Shown piece by piece: positions 8,839 to 17,181 of a stretch of 64,000 nt of DNA. The notes beneath the pieces are model-generated. The model did no database searches. It was not told the origin of the DNA and was given only the letters and a program-made list of their open reading frames with translations. The translations under genes were made by a program, and so were the position numbers. The stretch's first letter is position 1. Each line of letters starts with the position of its first letter. The stretch comes from Peptococcaceae bacterium 1198_IL3148 (GTDB lineage Bacteria; Bacillota; Desulfotomaculia; Desulfotomaculales; Desulfohalotomaculaceae): positions 186,001 through 250,000 of the forward strand of contig JBAIYS010000001.1 in assembly GCA_036763105.1 (NCBI GenBank). Direction: 5' to 3'.

Positions 8839-10866
8839 TCAGATATTGATTTGTTTTAGTAGTTCTTCACTGCTGGTAATCGGGGCTTGGCAGGCAAAGT
8901 CTTTACAAATATAGGCGGTTGTTTTACCGCCAACGGTATCTCGTCCCTTTAACAGAGGTAGTGCAATTTCAGCATTTTGGGGCTTATACACCAATGTTGC
9001 TTCGGGTATAAACTGAGTTTGGACAGTTTTTATCATTTGTTGAGTTTCATCGCTTTGCCGGTCTCCAATGATTACAATCTCTAAAGGGGATTCCTGATGA
9101 AGCAACCCCGCCATCACAAATAGCGAGTAACCCTTCGGGTATTTTTCCACCTCGCCGGCAAAGGCAATAATTTGCTCATCGGCATATTGTTGCCATCGTT
9201 CTTCTCCGGTAATCCGCGCTATACGAACTAAGTTTAATGCCGCCACTGAGTTTCCTGAGGGCATGGCACCGTCATATATTTCTTTAGGCCGGGTAATTAG
9301 TTGCTCGCCATCACTGCCATAAAAGAAGAAGCCGCCCTGTTGTTGATCCCAGAATAAATTAACCATATCATCAGTGAGTTTAAGAGACTTTTCAACGTAT
9401 TCAAATTTAAAGGTGGCATTATACAACTCTAACAAACCCCAAGTTAAAAAAGCATAATCATCAAGGTAGGCCGGAAAGGCCGATTCACCTTCCCGGTGAC
9501 GGGCCAGCAATCTATCCTGATCGTTAAAAAGCCTTTGGTAAATAAACTTAACCGCCCTTTCTGCTGCTTCACCATAACGTTGGTCTTGCAAGACTTGGGC
9601 CCCTTTAGCTAAGGCAGCAATCATTAAACCATTCCAAGCGGTGAGTATTTTATCATCCTTATATGGATGCACCCGCCGTTCCCGCTCGGCAAATAACTGC
9701 GGACGGCACTGCCGTTGCAGGCGAGCTAAGTTCTCATTACCGAGGTCAGCTTCAATTAAGTTGGGAATGCTTTTGCCTTCAAAATTACCCTTTTTAGTAA
9801 TGTCATAAGCATTACAAAAATCCGCACCTTCTTTTTCTCCCAGAATGTTAACGATTTCTTGTGGCATCCAAACATAAAACTTTCCCTCTTCTCCTTCGCT
9901 ATCGGCGTCTTCAGCCGAATAAAACCCACCTTCTGGGGAGGTCATATCCCTTAACACATACTCAAAGATGCTTTTAGCAACTTGGCGGTAAAGATCTTTC
10001 TGGGTAATCTGATAGGCCTCCAAATAAGCCATGGCCAGTAGTGCGTTGTCATAAAGCATTTTTTCAAAGTGAGGAACCAACCACTTATTGTCGGTGGAAT
10101 AGCGCGAGAAACCAAAGCCGATGTGATCGTATATGCCCCCCCGGTACATTTGCTCCAACGTCCTTTCTACCATTGCCAACGCCTTTGGTTGCTGGTATTT
10201 TTTATAGTACCGCAAAAGAAACATTAGATTATGAGGAGTGGGAAACTTAGGGGCTGAACCAAAGCCGCCATAAACAGAGTCAAAATCTGCTTTAAAGGAA
10301 GCATAGGCTTTATGGCAGGTGTCATCGGTAAATTCACCTGAATCTGGAGTCCCTTGTTGATTCAAAGATGTAATTATCTGACTGGCCATCTCTCCCAAAC
10401 CTTGGGGATCCTGCTGCCACTTAATTTGGATAGAATTTAACACATCCAACAGCCCGGGCATGCCATAGCGGGAATGTTTGGGAAAATATGTACCGGCAAA
10501 AAAGGGCTTTTTGTCTGGGGTCATGACAATTGTCAGCGGCCACCCTCCGTGCCCAGTTAGCCCTTGGCAAACAGTCATATATATTTGGTCAATATCTGGC
10601 CTTTCTTCCCGATCCACTTTAATGGCAATAAAATGCTGATTTAAAACAGCTGCCACTTCCTCATCCTCAAAGGATTCCCTTTCCATCACATGACACCAAT
10701 GGCAGGTGGAGTAGCCAATGCTTAGAAATATTGGTTTACCCTCTGCCTTGGCTTTTTCAAAAGCTTCTAAACCCCACGGATACCAGTCTACAGGGTTATA
10801 AGCATGTTGTAATAAGTAAGGTGATTTTTCTTTTATAAGTCGATTTGCCTTTCTGGAATTAGTCAT
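8839..10866 (-). CDS. YyaL/SSP411 family thioredoxin-domain protein (DUF255)
   Basis: The 675-residue protein begins with a thioredoxin-like domain carrying [10 protein letters not shown], a CxxC pair, followed by a six-hairpin glycosidase-like (alpha/alpha toroid) domain. This is the architecture of bacterial YyaL and human SPATA20. The biochemical role of the family is poorly defined, and a thiol-redox or protein-maturation role is only inferred. The ATG at 10866 is chosen because GAGAGGA lies before it. Starts further upstream lack such a site. The upstream region holds four TGATGAC repeats with helical phasing. The gene is a single unit, convergent with the exporter operon. Confidence 0.9.
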   Translation of the reverse strand: MTNSRKANRLIKEKSPYLLQHAYNPVDWYPWGLEAFEKAKAEGKPIFLSIGYSTCHWCHVMERESFEDEEVAAVLNQHFIAIKVDREERPDIDQIYMTVCQGLTGHGGWPLTIVMTPDKKPFFAGTYFPKHSRYGMPGLLDVLNSIQIKWQQDPQGLGEMASQIITSLNQQGTPDSGEFTDDTCHKAYASFKADFDSVYGGFGSAPKFPTPHNLMFLLRYYKKYQQPKALAMVERTLEQMYRGGIYDHIGFGFSRYSTDNKWLVPHFEKMLYDNALLAMAYLEAYQITQKDLYRQVAKSIFEYVLRDMTSPEGGFYSAEDADSEGEEGKFYVWMPQEIVNILGEKEGADFCNAYDITKKGNFEGKSIPNLIEADLGNENLARLQRQCRPQLFAERERRVHPYKDDKILTAWNGLMIAALAKGAQVLQDQRYGEAAERAVKFIYQRLFNDQDRLLARHREGESAFPAYLDDYAFLTWGLLELYNATFKFEYVEKSLKLTDDMVNLFWDQQQGGFFFYGSDGEQLITRPKEIYDGAMPSGNSVAALNLVRIARITGEERWQQYADEQIIAFAGEVEKYPKGYSLFVMAGLLHQESPLEIVIIGDRQSDETQQMIKTVQTQFIPEATLVYKPQNAEIALPLLKGRDTVGGKTTAYICKDFACQAPITSSEELLKQINI

Positions 10867-10888
10867 TTGAATACATCCTCTCATAACT

Positions 10889-10938
10889 TGATGACAGACT
10901 GATGACAAATACAGTTGTTTTGATGACTAAATGATGAC
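10889..10938 (-). promoter_or_regulatory. four phased TGATGAC (minus strand GTCATCA) repeats upstream of the yyaL-like gene
   Basis: TGATGAC occurs at 10889, 10900, 10921 and 10932, spaced 11, 21 and 11 bases, which is one or two helical turns. The repeats lie 22-72 bases before the ATG. They share the GTCA core and 11-base phasing with the site at 5922-5948, so the same OmpR-type regulator could bind both. That link is an inference. Confidence 0.5.
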
Positions 10939-10952
10939 GATTTTGGATGAGA

Positions 10953-10987
10953 AAAAAGGAGATAATTTTTATATCTATCTCCTTTGT
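10953..10987 (-). terminator. terminator after the antitoxin gene
   Basis: Read on the minus strand, AAAGGAGAT pairs with ATCTCCTTT across a loop and is followed by TTTTTTC. Confidence 0.75.
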
Positions 10988-11054
10988 ATTTTCTAACGTA
11001 TTTGACAAAATTATTTACTTATCTTCCCATGGATTTTTACAAGTTAGAACTTTT

Positions 11055-12056
11055 CTACTTATAAAGCTTATTAAAAAGGTCAGTGCTGTAATCTTTAATA
11101 TCAGATATATTGAGCATACCGTGTTTAGATTTAACTTTATTAAAGTATTCAGCTATTAGTTCTTTGGCTATTATTCTATTTGAGCTTTCGTTGTCCCTTA
11201 AACCCATTCTAGTAACTCGCCATGGTTCTTCTGCATGAGTCATTTCTTCTAAAACCTTACCACTGTAACAGCCAAAATTTCTAATAATACTATCTAGAAG
11301 TTCCCTCTCCACAGTTGTTAATTTTATCTCCCCATATTCATAATCCTCTTCTTCAATCGGATTATAACCGCGATCTTTGTATTTAAAATAAACACTTCTA
11401 AATACAGGGCCATGCACCCAGGCTTCACAGTTATTGTGGAATAAATACTCCCCCGTAAAAGCTATATGAAACCCCTGGGCAAAATACAATTGCTTTTGTA
11501 GAGCTAACGGCGTTATATCAGCAGAGTTAGCCAGCAGATACCTTACGACGTAATCAATTTTTTCTTCCGGTTCTATAGTAGCATTTACTGCTATTTCGTC
11601 ATTCTCTAAAGCATGAATTATCCGTCTGTACGCCACATCTGTAACCCTATCTTTATTTTGCTCCAATATTTCTTTCATATAGTTAGAGTCAATAAGAATT
11701 TTTTTTAACATATCGGAGTATTGCTTTGTAGGAATATCCCCATCCAGATACCTAGTTAAGGTGCCCTCCCCCCAACCTAACAATAAGGACAAGGGTCTTT
11801 TCCCCGCATCATACTTTTTTAATATCAGCTCAATCTCCGATACTGTAATCAACCCTTCGTTTTCTCTGTACGCTTTATCCAACATCGTTAAATTATAATC
11901 ACGAATGTCAGCTACAAACATTTCACTCCCACACTCATTGCAGTAAGCCTCTTTACCCATATACTCAATATTTTTACCTTTGATGCTTTTTTGTTTTGGT
12001 ATGTTTTTAATAGAGTATTCAGCCATTTCATGGCAGTTCTCACAAAACCCTAACAT
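11055..12056 (-). CDS. MqsA-like antitoxin: zinc finger, HTH and Panacea (DUF4065/SocA) domain
   Basis: The 333-residue protein begins with a zinc finger of two CxxC pairs (C5/C8 and C39/C42), as in MqsA/YgiT. A helix-turn-helix follows (about residues 70-115, with GWGEGTLTRYLDG). The C-terminal half is a Panacea/SocA-type domain, with LQKQLYFAQGFHI and CEAWVHGPVFRSVYFKYKDRG. Panacea domains act as interchangeable antitoxin modules for many toxins, and here the HTH would autoregulate. An AAAGGAGGT site precedes the ATG at 12056. The gene lies 53 bases downstream of the MqsR-like toxin gene, and a terminator follows. The assignment is confident at the domain level; neutralisation of this toxin is inferred. 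Confidence 0.85.
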   Translation of the reverse strand: MLGFCENCHEMAEYSIKNIPKQKSIKGKNIEYMGKEAYCNECGSEMFVADIRDYNLTMLDKAYRENEGLITVSEIELILKKYDAGKRPLSLLLGWGEGTLTRYLDGDIPTKQYSDMLKKILIDSNYMKEILEQNKDRVTDVAYRRIIHALENDEIAVNATIEPEEKIDYVVRYLLANSADITPLALQKQLYFAQGFHIAFTGEYLFHNNCEAWVHGPVFRSVYFKYKDRGYNPIEEEDYEYGEIKLTTVERELLDSIIRNFGCYSGKVLEEMTHAEEPWRVTRMGLRDNESSNRIIAKELIAEYFNKVKSKHGMLNISDIKDYSTDLFNKLYK

Positions 12057-12109
12057 TAAATTACCTCCTTTTTACCCATAGTATTAAATCTGATTTCTAT
12101 ACAATCAAA

Positions 12110-12534
12110 CTATTTAAATAGATATTTAATCGGCTTATTCCTTTTATGAAAAGAAACCACTATTATGAAGTTATCCCCACTTTTTGATTGGGTCATATTG
12201 ATTTTAATATATATGTCAACAGATTCTAAAGTGCCCCAGTAATCTAACTCTTGGCACTTACAGAATATGTACAATTTCTCATGGGCAAATTCTTCTTTCT
12301 CATTATCAACAGCGTAACAAAAATCATCATATTGAATTCCTAATAATATTTCTTTTTCCTTTTTTGTATCAATTTTATAATCCTCAATAAAATCCATGTT
12401 TTCCTGTCTATTAGGCCCTTTGGAAATAATATATTTCCCGTCTAATATTGATTTTGGAATTTAGCAAGATATTCTTTTATCTCATCGGGGGCAATATCCG
12501 CATATTTACCTGTTTTGTTTGTATTGGAGTTCAA
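12110..12534 (-). pseudogene. MqsR-like toxin gene with a frameshift at an A-run near the N-terminus
   Basis: The frame ending at 12110 encodes a C-terminal MqsR-like half: ILLGIQYDDFCYAV, then VDIYIKINM and IVVSFHKRNKP, matching the family's LxxxDF helix and the strands VYIK and VISFHE. The same frame stays open upstream of the ATG at 12397 (SILDGKYIISKGPNRQENM). An AGGAG at 12545-12549 and a TTG at 12534 start a second frame encoding NSNTNKTGKYADIAPDEIKE, which stops just after a run of four A (12452-12455 on the plus strand). One extra A would join both into a protein of about 141 residues. It may be phase-variable, dead, or a base-calling error. The internal ATG at 12397 could yield a truncated product. 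Confidence 0.72.
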
Positions 12535-12569
12535 GTCCCGGTCACTCCTCTTTTTCTATTATATTAAAA

Positions 12570-12597
12570 TTGTATACTAAATATACCAAGAATACAA
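12570..12597 (-). promoter_or_regulatory. promoter and operator of the toxin-antitoxin operon
   Basis: The arms TTGTATACT (12570-12578) and AGAATACAA (12589-12597) form an inverted repeat matching at 8 of 9 positions. On the minus strand they coincide with a -35 TTGTAT and a -10 TACAAT separated by 17 bases, so a bound antitoxin would block transcription. Confidence 0.6.
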
Positions 12598-12771
12598 TAT
12601 TAAGCGTACTAATAGATACATTTTATTTATTTTACGTATCATTAATTTAGTGTTTAACATTTTAGGCATAGAAAAAGCCCCGGAGGGAGGATATGCCTAA
12701 AACTGTAGGTATTCCAGTAATTACCGTATTGACCAATGGTGGATTGTTGTTTAACATAGTTAATATAATAT

Positions 12772-12786
12772 TGATAATAATTATCA
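12772..12786. promoter_or_regulatory. Fur-like box before the siderophore transporter operon
   Basis: TGATAAT-A-ATTATCA is a perfect 7-1-7 dyad of the Fur/PerR type. It lies about 40 bases before the first gene of an iron-siderophore ABC operon, within an AT-rich region rich in possible -10 boxes. Iron repression by Fur is expected from this position. Confidence 0.82.
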
Positions 12787-12822
12787 TTTTCATAAATATG
12801 GTGCGGAGGGTGATATTTTCTT

Positions 12823-13617
12823 ATGTCAGCGCTTACTGTTGAACAAATCGAGGTTGGTTATGGTGGTTCTTTAATCATCGACGGCTTGAGTGTTACCATT
12901 CCCGAAAATAAAATAACAACCATTATCGGACCCAATGGTTGTGGAAAATCAACATTATTAAAAACTGTTTCCAGACTATTAAAGGCCCGAAAGGGTACCG
13001 TGTACTTGGACGGAAAAGCCATACATCAAATGTCGACAAAGGAAGTTGCCAAGAAAATGGCCATTTTACCACAAACAGCAGAAACCCCTTCGGGACTAAC
13101 TGTTTATGAGCTGATATCCTATGGGCGGTTTCCATATCAAAAGGGTTATGGCTCAATGAGCAAAGAGGATGTACAAGCTGTGCTTTGGGCAATGGAGGCA
13201 ACGGGCTTAAATGAGCTTCGCGATCGTCCTGTGGCAGCCCTTTCCGGCGGTCAAAGGCAGCGGGTATGGATCGCCATGGCATTGGCCCAAGATACCGATA
13301 TTTTAATATTGGACGAGCCCACAACATATTTAGATTTAGCACATCAACTGGACATATTAATGCTTCTAAAGCGTTTAAACGAGGAACAAGGCAAAACAAT
13401 TGTGATGGTGTTGCATGATTTGAACCATGCCTCCCGCTTCTCAGACTATTTAATAGCCATGAGGGATGGCGCCATTGTAACTGAGGGTACACCAAATGAA
13501 GTGATGACCTGTGCAAATATGACTGCGGTTTTTGACATTCAAGCAGTGATAACGGATTGCCCCTTTAGCCACCATCCAATTTGCCTTACTTATCAATTAA
13601 CTAAAGAAATTAACTAA
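12823..13617 (+). CDS. iron-siderophore ABC transporter ATP-binding protein (FecE/FhuC type)
   Basis: The 264-residue ATPase energises uptake of ferric siderophores. It shows Walker A GPNGCGKST, the signature LSGGQRQRVWIA, Walker B ILILDEPTTYLD and the H-loop HDLNHASRF, in the order and spacing of the FecE/BtuD group. The ATG at 12823 is preceded by GGAGGGTGAT at a somewhat long distance. It is the first gene of a four-gene operon (ATPase, two permeases, lipoprotein) behind a Fur-like box. The exact siderophore (hydroxamate or catecholate) cannot be decided from this subunit. Confidence 0.94.
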   Translation: MSALTVEQIEVGYGGSLIIDGLSVTIPENKITTIIGPNGCGKSTLLKTVSRLLKARKGTVYLDGKAIHQMSTKEVAKKMAILPQTAETPSGLTVYELISYGRFPYQKGYGSMSKEDVQAVLWAMEATGLNELRDRPVAALSGGQRQRVWIAMALAQDTDILILDEPTTYLDLAHQLDILMLLKRLNEEQGKTIVMVLHDLNHASRFSDYLIAMRDGAIVTEGTPNEVMTCANMTAVFDIQAVITDCPFSHHPICLTYQLTKEIN

Positions 13618-13656
13618 GGTGAATTAACTGTGATTATTTCAAAGAAGGAATATTTA

Positions 13657-14703
13657 ATGCCAGCTACTGAACATGAAGCTCATGAAAACGTTGAAATAGA
13701 GGCTAAATCTAAACCCGTTGCCGGTGTCACTGTACTAATTTTGGGCACCATGGCGCTGTTATTGTGCATCGGACTATCCATTTCTTTCGGTGCCGCGGAT
13801 ATTGATTTACTGACAGTGTGGTCTGCTGTTTTTTCTTTTAGTGGTGAGGTGACAGCTCACCAAATTATTCAAGAGATACGCCTGCCCCGGGTACTGGGTG
13901 CTGCCATTATCGGAGCTTGTTTTGCAGTGGCGGGAGCTATTATGCAAGGCATGACCCGAAATCCGCTGGCGGATTCTGGTCTATTGGGATTAAATGCAGG
14001 GGCCGCCTTTATGGTTGCCGTCAGCTTGGCTTTTTTCCCAGGTTTATCATACAAGTATTTAATGCTGTTTGCCTTTGTGGGAGCAGCAATCGGTACGGTG
14101 CTGGTTTTTGGCATTGGCTCGATGTCCCGGGCTGGTTTGACGCCAATGCGACTGGTTTTGGCAGGGGCGGCGGTCAGTGCGTTGCTGTCTTCGCTCAGCC
14201 AAAGCATCGCTCTTCATTTTGATTTAGCCCAGGATTTAGCCTTTTGGTTTGCTGGAGATGTATCGGGAACAACCTGGGATAATCTTAAATTGATGTTACC
14301 TTGGGTGGTGATTTCATTTATCGGGGCGCTTTTTTTATCTCGCTCCATTACATTGCTGAGCTTGGGGGATGAGGTGGCAATAGGGCTTGGCAAACGTCCA
14401 GGCTTAATAAAGCTTGCCGGCTCTCTATTGGTACTGATCTTAGCGGGAATTGCGGTATCCGTTGTGGGAGCGGTGAGCTTTGTGGGATTAATGATTCCTC
14501 ATATTACCCGGTTTTTAGTTGGTCACGATTATCGTTGGATTATTCCTAACTCAATTGTGATTGGCAGTTTATTTATGGTGTTGGCTGATTTGTGTGCCCG
14601 GATGGTGAATCCACCAAATGAAACGCCCATCGGCGCACTGATTGCTTTAATCGGGGTGCCTTTCTTCCTTTACTTAGCAAGAAAAGGGGGGAGAGGATTC
14701 TAA
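13657..14703 (+). CDS. FecCD-family siderophore ABC permease (first subunit)
   Basis: This polytopic protein of about 348 residues belongs to the FecCD/BtuC family, with some ten membrane helices and the conserved RLPRVLGAAIIGACFAVAGA motif near the N-terminus. It forms a permease heterodimer with the next gene product. The ATG at 13657 has AAGGAA seven bases upstream. A GTG at 13630 with AAGGTGA is an alternative that would add nine residues. Its stop overlaps the next start (TAATG at 14701-14705). An acidic, His/Glu-rich N-terminal extension precedes the first helix. Confidence 0.93.
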   Translation: MPATEHEAHENVEIEAKSKPVAGVTVLILGTMALLLCIGLSISFGAADIDLLTVWSAVFSFSGEVTAHQIIQEIRLPRVLGAAIIGACFAVAGAIMQGMTRNPLADSGLLGLNAGAAFMVAVSLAFFPGLSYKYLMLFAFVGAAIGTVLVFGIGSMSRAGLTPMRLVLAGAAVSALLSSLSQSIALHFDLAQDLAFWFAGDVSGTTWDNLKLMLPWVVISFIGALFLSRSITLLSLGDEVAIGLGKRPGLIKLAGSLLVLILAGIAVSVVGAVSFVGLMIPHITRFLVGHDYRWIIPNSIVIGSLFMVLADLCARMVNPPNETPIGALIALIGVPFFLYLARKGGRGF

Positions 14704-15722
14704 TGGAACATGTTTTACAATCAAAGGCACATAAATTTAGGCTGATCTTGGCATCATCTTTTGCTCTGCTGATATTTACATTTGTGTTCAGTATCAATAC
14801 AGGGGCCAGCAGCATGTCCCCTGCCGAAGTAGTGCAAACCTTCTTAGGAAATGGGACCAACCAGCAAAATTTGATATTATATGAATTTCGTTTACCGCGC
14901 ATTGTGTTGTCCGTCTTAGTGGGAATGGGATTGGCAGTATCCGGTTGCGTTTTACAAAGTGTGTCGCGAAATGCTTTGGCAGAGCCTGGAATTCTAGGCA
15001 TCAATGCCGGTGCAGGCTTAGCCATTTTATTTTTTGTTACCCTTATACCTACAGGTGTTTTAAGCGCTGCCTATTTTGTTCCCCTGTTCGCGTTGAGCGG
15101 TGCCCTTTTGGCAGCAGTGGTTATTTATGTATTAGCATTTAAACGCCAAGAGGGCATTATGCCTACCAGATTAATTTTAACCGGGGTGGCAATTCAAGCG
15201 GGCATTAATGCCGCCATGATTGTGTTGACATTGCGTTTAACACCGGAACGCTATGAAACCGTTGCCCTATGGCTTGCGGGCTATATTGGCACGACTTCGT
15301 GGGATTATGTATTAGCTTTGTTGCCATGGATGATCATTATCTTGCCCTTTGTTTATTACAAGGTCAATGTTCTCAATCTCCTCAATTTAGGGGATCAGTT
15401 GGCGGTTGGTTTAGGTGTCGATCTGGAAAAAGAACGCAGACTTTTGTTGTTTGCTGCTGTTTGTTTGGCTGCAGCAAGTGTTTCGGTGAGCGGCAGCATT
15501 AGCTTCGTCGGTTTAATTGCCCCGCATTTAGCCCGACAGCTCATTGGTGGAAAACATCAATATTATCTACCGGTTGCTGCTCTATTAGGCGGCTTGTTAG
15601 TTCTGTTAGGGGATACCTTAGGCCGGGCACTCCTAGGGCCTACTGAAATTCCCGCCGGTATTGTGGTAGCAGTTATTGGTGCGCCGTATTTCTTATATTT
15701 ACTGGCACGCTCTAAAGTCTAA
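14703..15722 (+). CDS. FecCD-family siderophore ABC permease (second subunit)
   Basis: The 339-residue membrane protein is the second FecCD/BtuC-type permease of the operon. It shows the family motif FRLPRIVLSVLVGMGLAVSG and the GLIAPHLARQLIGG segment that contacts the ATPase. About ten helices are predicted from the hydrophobic pattern. The ATG shares its A with the stop of the preceding permease, so translation is coupled. It differs clearly from the first permease, consistent with an asymmetric heterodimer. Confidence 0.94.
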   Translation: MEHVLQSKAHKFRLILASSFALLIFTFVFSINTGASSMSPAEVVQTFLGNGTNQQNLILYEFRLPRIVLSVLVGMGLAVSGCVLQSVSRNALAEPGILGINAGAGLAILFFVTLIPTGVLSAAYFVPLFALSGALLAAVVIYVLAFKRQEGIMPTRLILTGVAIQAGINAAMIVLTLRLTPERYETVALWLAGYIGTTSWDYVLALLPWMIIILPFVYYKVNVLNLLNLGDQLAVGLGVDLEKERRLLLFAAVCLAAASVSVSGSISFVGLIAPHLARQLIGGKHQYYLPVAALLGGLLVLLGDTLGRALLGPTEIPAGIVVAVIGAPYFLYLLARSKV

Positions 15723-15759
15723 TCTACTAGGTTAATAACAAAATGAAGGAGAAATCGAT

Positions 15760-16710
15760 ATGTATAAGAAAAAACTTTTGACCACTTTTCTGGTGATGGC
15801 CCTTGCTTTTGTACTGGCTGCTTGTGGCTCATCTGGCTCAAGCGATAATAAAGACCAAACCGCCGCCAGTGAAACCAGGGTATTGGAAACCGTTAAAGGA
15901 GATGTGGAAATTCCAGTAGATCCGCAACGGATTGTAACAGATTACTATGCCGGGGAAGTATTAGCAGTTGCAGGTAATCTTGTGGGAGCAGATTCCGATG
16001 CCTTTACCCATCCATTTATTCAAGATCAACTGCAGAATGTAACAGACTTAGGTACACCGATGAACGTAGAAAAGATTGTTGAATTAGCACCGGATTTAAT
16101 TATTACCATGTATGAAGATCATTATGAAGAATACTCCAAAATTGCCCCAACGCTTTATATTCCTTGGGATGCAACATCCGATATTAAGAGTGCACTAGAG
16201 TTATTTGGCGATATTACCGGCGATCCAGAAGCAGCAGCAGCCTTTGCAGCTGAATATGATCAAACCGTAGCCGATGCCAAAGAGCAGCTGAAAGATGTTG
16301 TGGATGAAAATACCACCGTAGGCATTTATGAATTAACAGCCGATGATAAACTATGGGTATTTGGCAAAAACTTTGGCCGTGGCGGACAGGTATTATACGA
16401 TGCATTAGGCTTCAAAGCCCCTGAAAAAATTCAAAAAGACATTATGGAAGGCGATGGGTATTCCGAAATTTCCAAGGAAGTATTGGCTGAATATGCAGCA
16501 GACTACATGTTTATGACTGTGTACGATCCGGAAAATACCGGAACAGCAATGGCAAAATTACAAGACATGTCTATTTATAAAAATTTAGATGCGGTCAAAA
16601 ATGATACTTTCTTTGTCAATGACTTTGACAAATTCTACCGCTACGACCCCATTGCCATTCGTGAACAAGTAAAATTATTTACCGCATTATTCTTAGAAAA
16701 AGCTGAGTAA
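15760..16710 (+). CDS. iron-siderophore ABC transporter substrate-binding lipoprotein
   Basis: The 316-residue protein begins with a lipoprotein signal peptide whose lipobox LAAC gives lipidated C22, so it is anchored outside the membrane. The mature part has the two-lobed TroA/FepB-type fold. It includes PQRIVTDYYAGEVLAVAGNLVGA in the first lobe and an ELAPDLIITMY motif. A GAAGGAG site precedes the ATG at 15760. It is the last gene of the fec-type operon, before a strong terminator. Ligand identity is not resolvable. The general group includes iron-hydroxamate binding proteins. Confidence 0.92.
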   Translation: MYKKKLLTTFLVMALAFVLAACGSSGSSDNKDQTAASETRVLETVKGDVEIPVDPQRIVTDYYAGEVLAVAGNLVGADSDAFTHPFIQDQLQNVTDLGTPMNVEKIVELAPDLIITMYEDHYEEYSKIAPTLYIPWDATSDIKSALELFGDITGDPEAAAAFAAEYDQTVADAKEQLKDVVDENTTVGIYELTADDKLWVFGKNFGRGGQVLYDALGFKAPEKIQKDIMEGDGYSEISKEVLAEYAADYMFMTVYDPENTGTAMAKLQDMSIYKNLDAVKNDTFFVNDFDKFYRYDPIAIREQVKLFTALFLEKAE

Positions 16711-16728
16711 AAAGCAATTACATGTGAA

Positions 16729-16768
16729 AAGGCACAATACTGCCTGAAGCGGCATTGTGTCTTTTGCT
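16729..16768 (+). terminator. terminator of the siderophore transporter operon
   Basis: GGCACAATACTGCC pairs with GGCATTGTGTC around a short loop, followed by TTTTGCTATT. Confidence 0.75.
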
Positions 16769-16784
16769 ATTAACCATGCTCAGA

Positions 16785-16813
16785 TTGACTTTTTCTAAAG
16801 GGCGTTCTATAAT
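16785..16813 (+). promoter_or_regulatory. strong sigma-A promoter of the efflux pump leader
   Basis: TTGACT, a 17-base spacer and TATAAT form a near-consensus promoter. Transcription would begin near 16820, about 360 bases before the efflux pump gene, leaving a long leader that contains a short ORF and two terminators. Confidence 0.85.
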
Positions 16814-16841
16814 AGTCACTGTACTTTTAAACGATAAGGGG

Positions 16842-16968
16842 GATTATTAAAAAGTGACACACTCAATGAGACTACGTTTCCCAACTTTGAACTGTTAATT
16901 AAATACGTTCAAAGGCTCTGTTTGTGTATGTAGAGTAAACGGGATTAGTCTGTCCTTTTTTAATAATC
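16842..16968 (+). promoter_or_regulatory. interlocking leader hairpins of a macrolide-type attenuator
   Basis: GATTATTAAAAAGTGAC at 16842-16858 is complementary to GTCCTTTTTTAATAATC at 16952-16968 with one mismatch, which would hide the leader start. CTTTGAAC (16885-16892) pairs with GTTCAAAG (16907-16914). A ribosome stalled inside the leader would melt these and could change folding of the terminators downstream. Confidence 0.6.
16854..16898 (+). CDS. ErmD-like macrolide-sensing leader peptide MTHSMRLRFPTLNC
   Basis: A 14-codon ORF starts at a GTG 34 bases inside the predicted transcript, 11 bases after AAGGGGGA. Its product MTHSMRLRFPTLNC matches, except for the last residue, the ErmD leader peptide as I recall it (MTHSMRLRFPTLNQ). 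In that peptide macrolides stall the ribosome at the MRLR segment. The leader lies within interlocking hairpins: its start region (16842-16858) can pair with 16952-16968, and its end (16885-16892) can pair with 16907-16914. Here it precedes an efflux pump rather than an rRNA methylase. An internal ATG at 16866 could give the shorter MRLRFPTLNC. Confidence 0.85.
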   Translation: MTHSMRLRFPTLNC

Positions 16969-16997
16969 TTCATTTCAAATATAAGTTGTGTAATGTG

Positions 16998-17032
16998 AAG
17001 GAAGGCGGATCATTCTGCCTTCCTTTATCTTT
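16998..17032 (+). terminator. first leader terminator (attenuator)
   Basis: AAGGAAGGC pairs with GCCTTCCTT, followed by the T-rich TATCTTTGTG. It lies between the leader peptide and the efflux gene, where a terminator makes sense only if it is conditional. Confidence 0.7.
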
Positions 17033-17134
17033 GTGTCATTCCCCCATTTTTAGTGAAGTGAGAGGTTTATTTGGTGACGGCAACCTTTATTAACCCAAGT
17101 CTAAAAAAATAGGCTATTTCCCCTTTACTCTAAG

Positions 17135-17160
17135 TCACAGACAGATTGTCTGTGATTTTT
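17135..17160 (+). terminator. second leader terminator just before the efflux gene
   Basis: TCACAGACA and TGTCTGTGA form a nine-base-pair stem with a three-base loop, followed by TTTTT. It ends five bases before the GGGAGG of the efflux gene. Confidence 0.75.
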
Positions 17161-17181
17161 ATGTGGGAGGTATTAGTAATA

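Noticed and set aside
10947-11159. A 70-codon plus-strand ORF
   Set aside because: It overlaps the terminator and the C-terminal part of the antitoxin gene on the other strand, so it is a shadow.
12693-12842. A 49-codon ORF with a GGAGGGAGGAT site, starting inside the hairpin before the siderophore operon
   Set aside because: It runs through the Fur-like box and into the start of the ATPase gene in another frame. The isoleucine-rich part only reflects the AT-rich promoter DNA.
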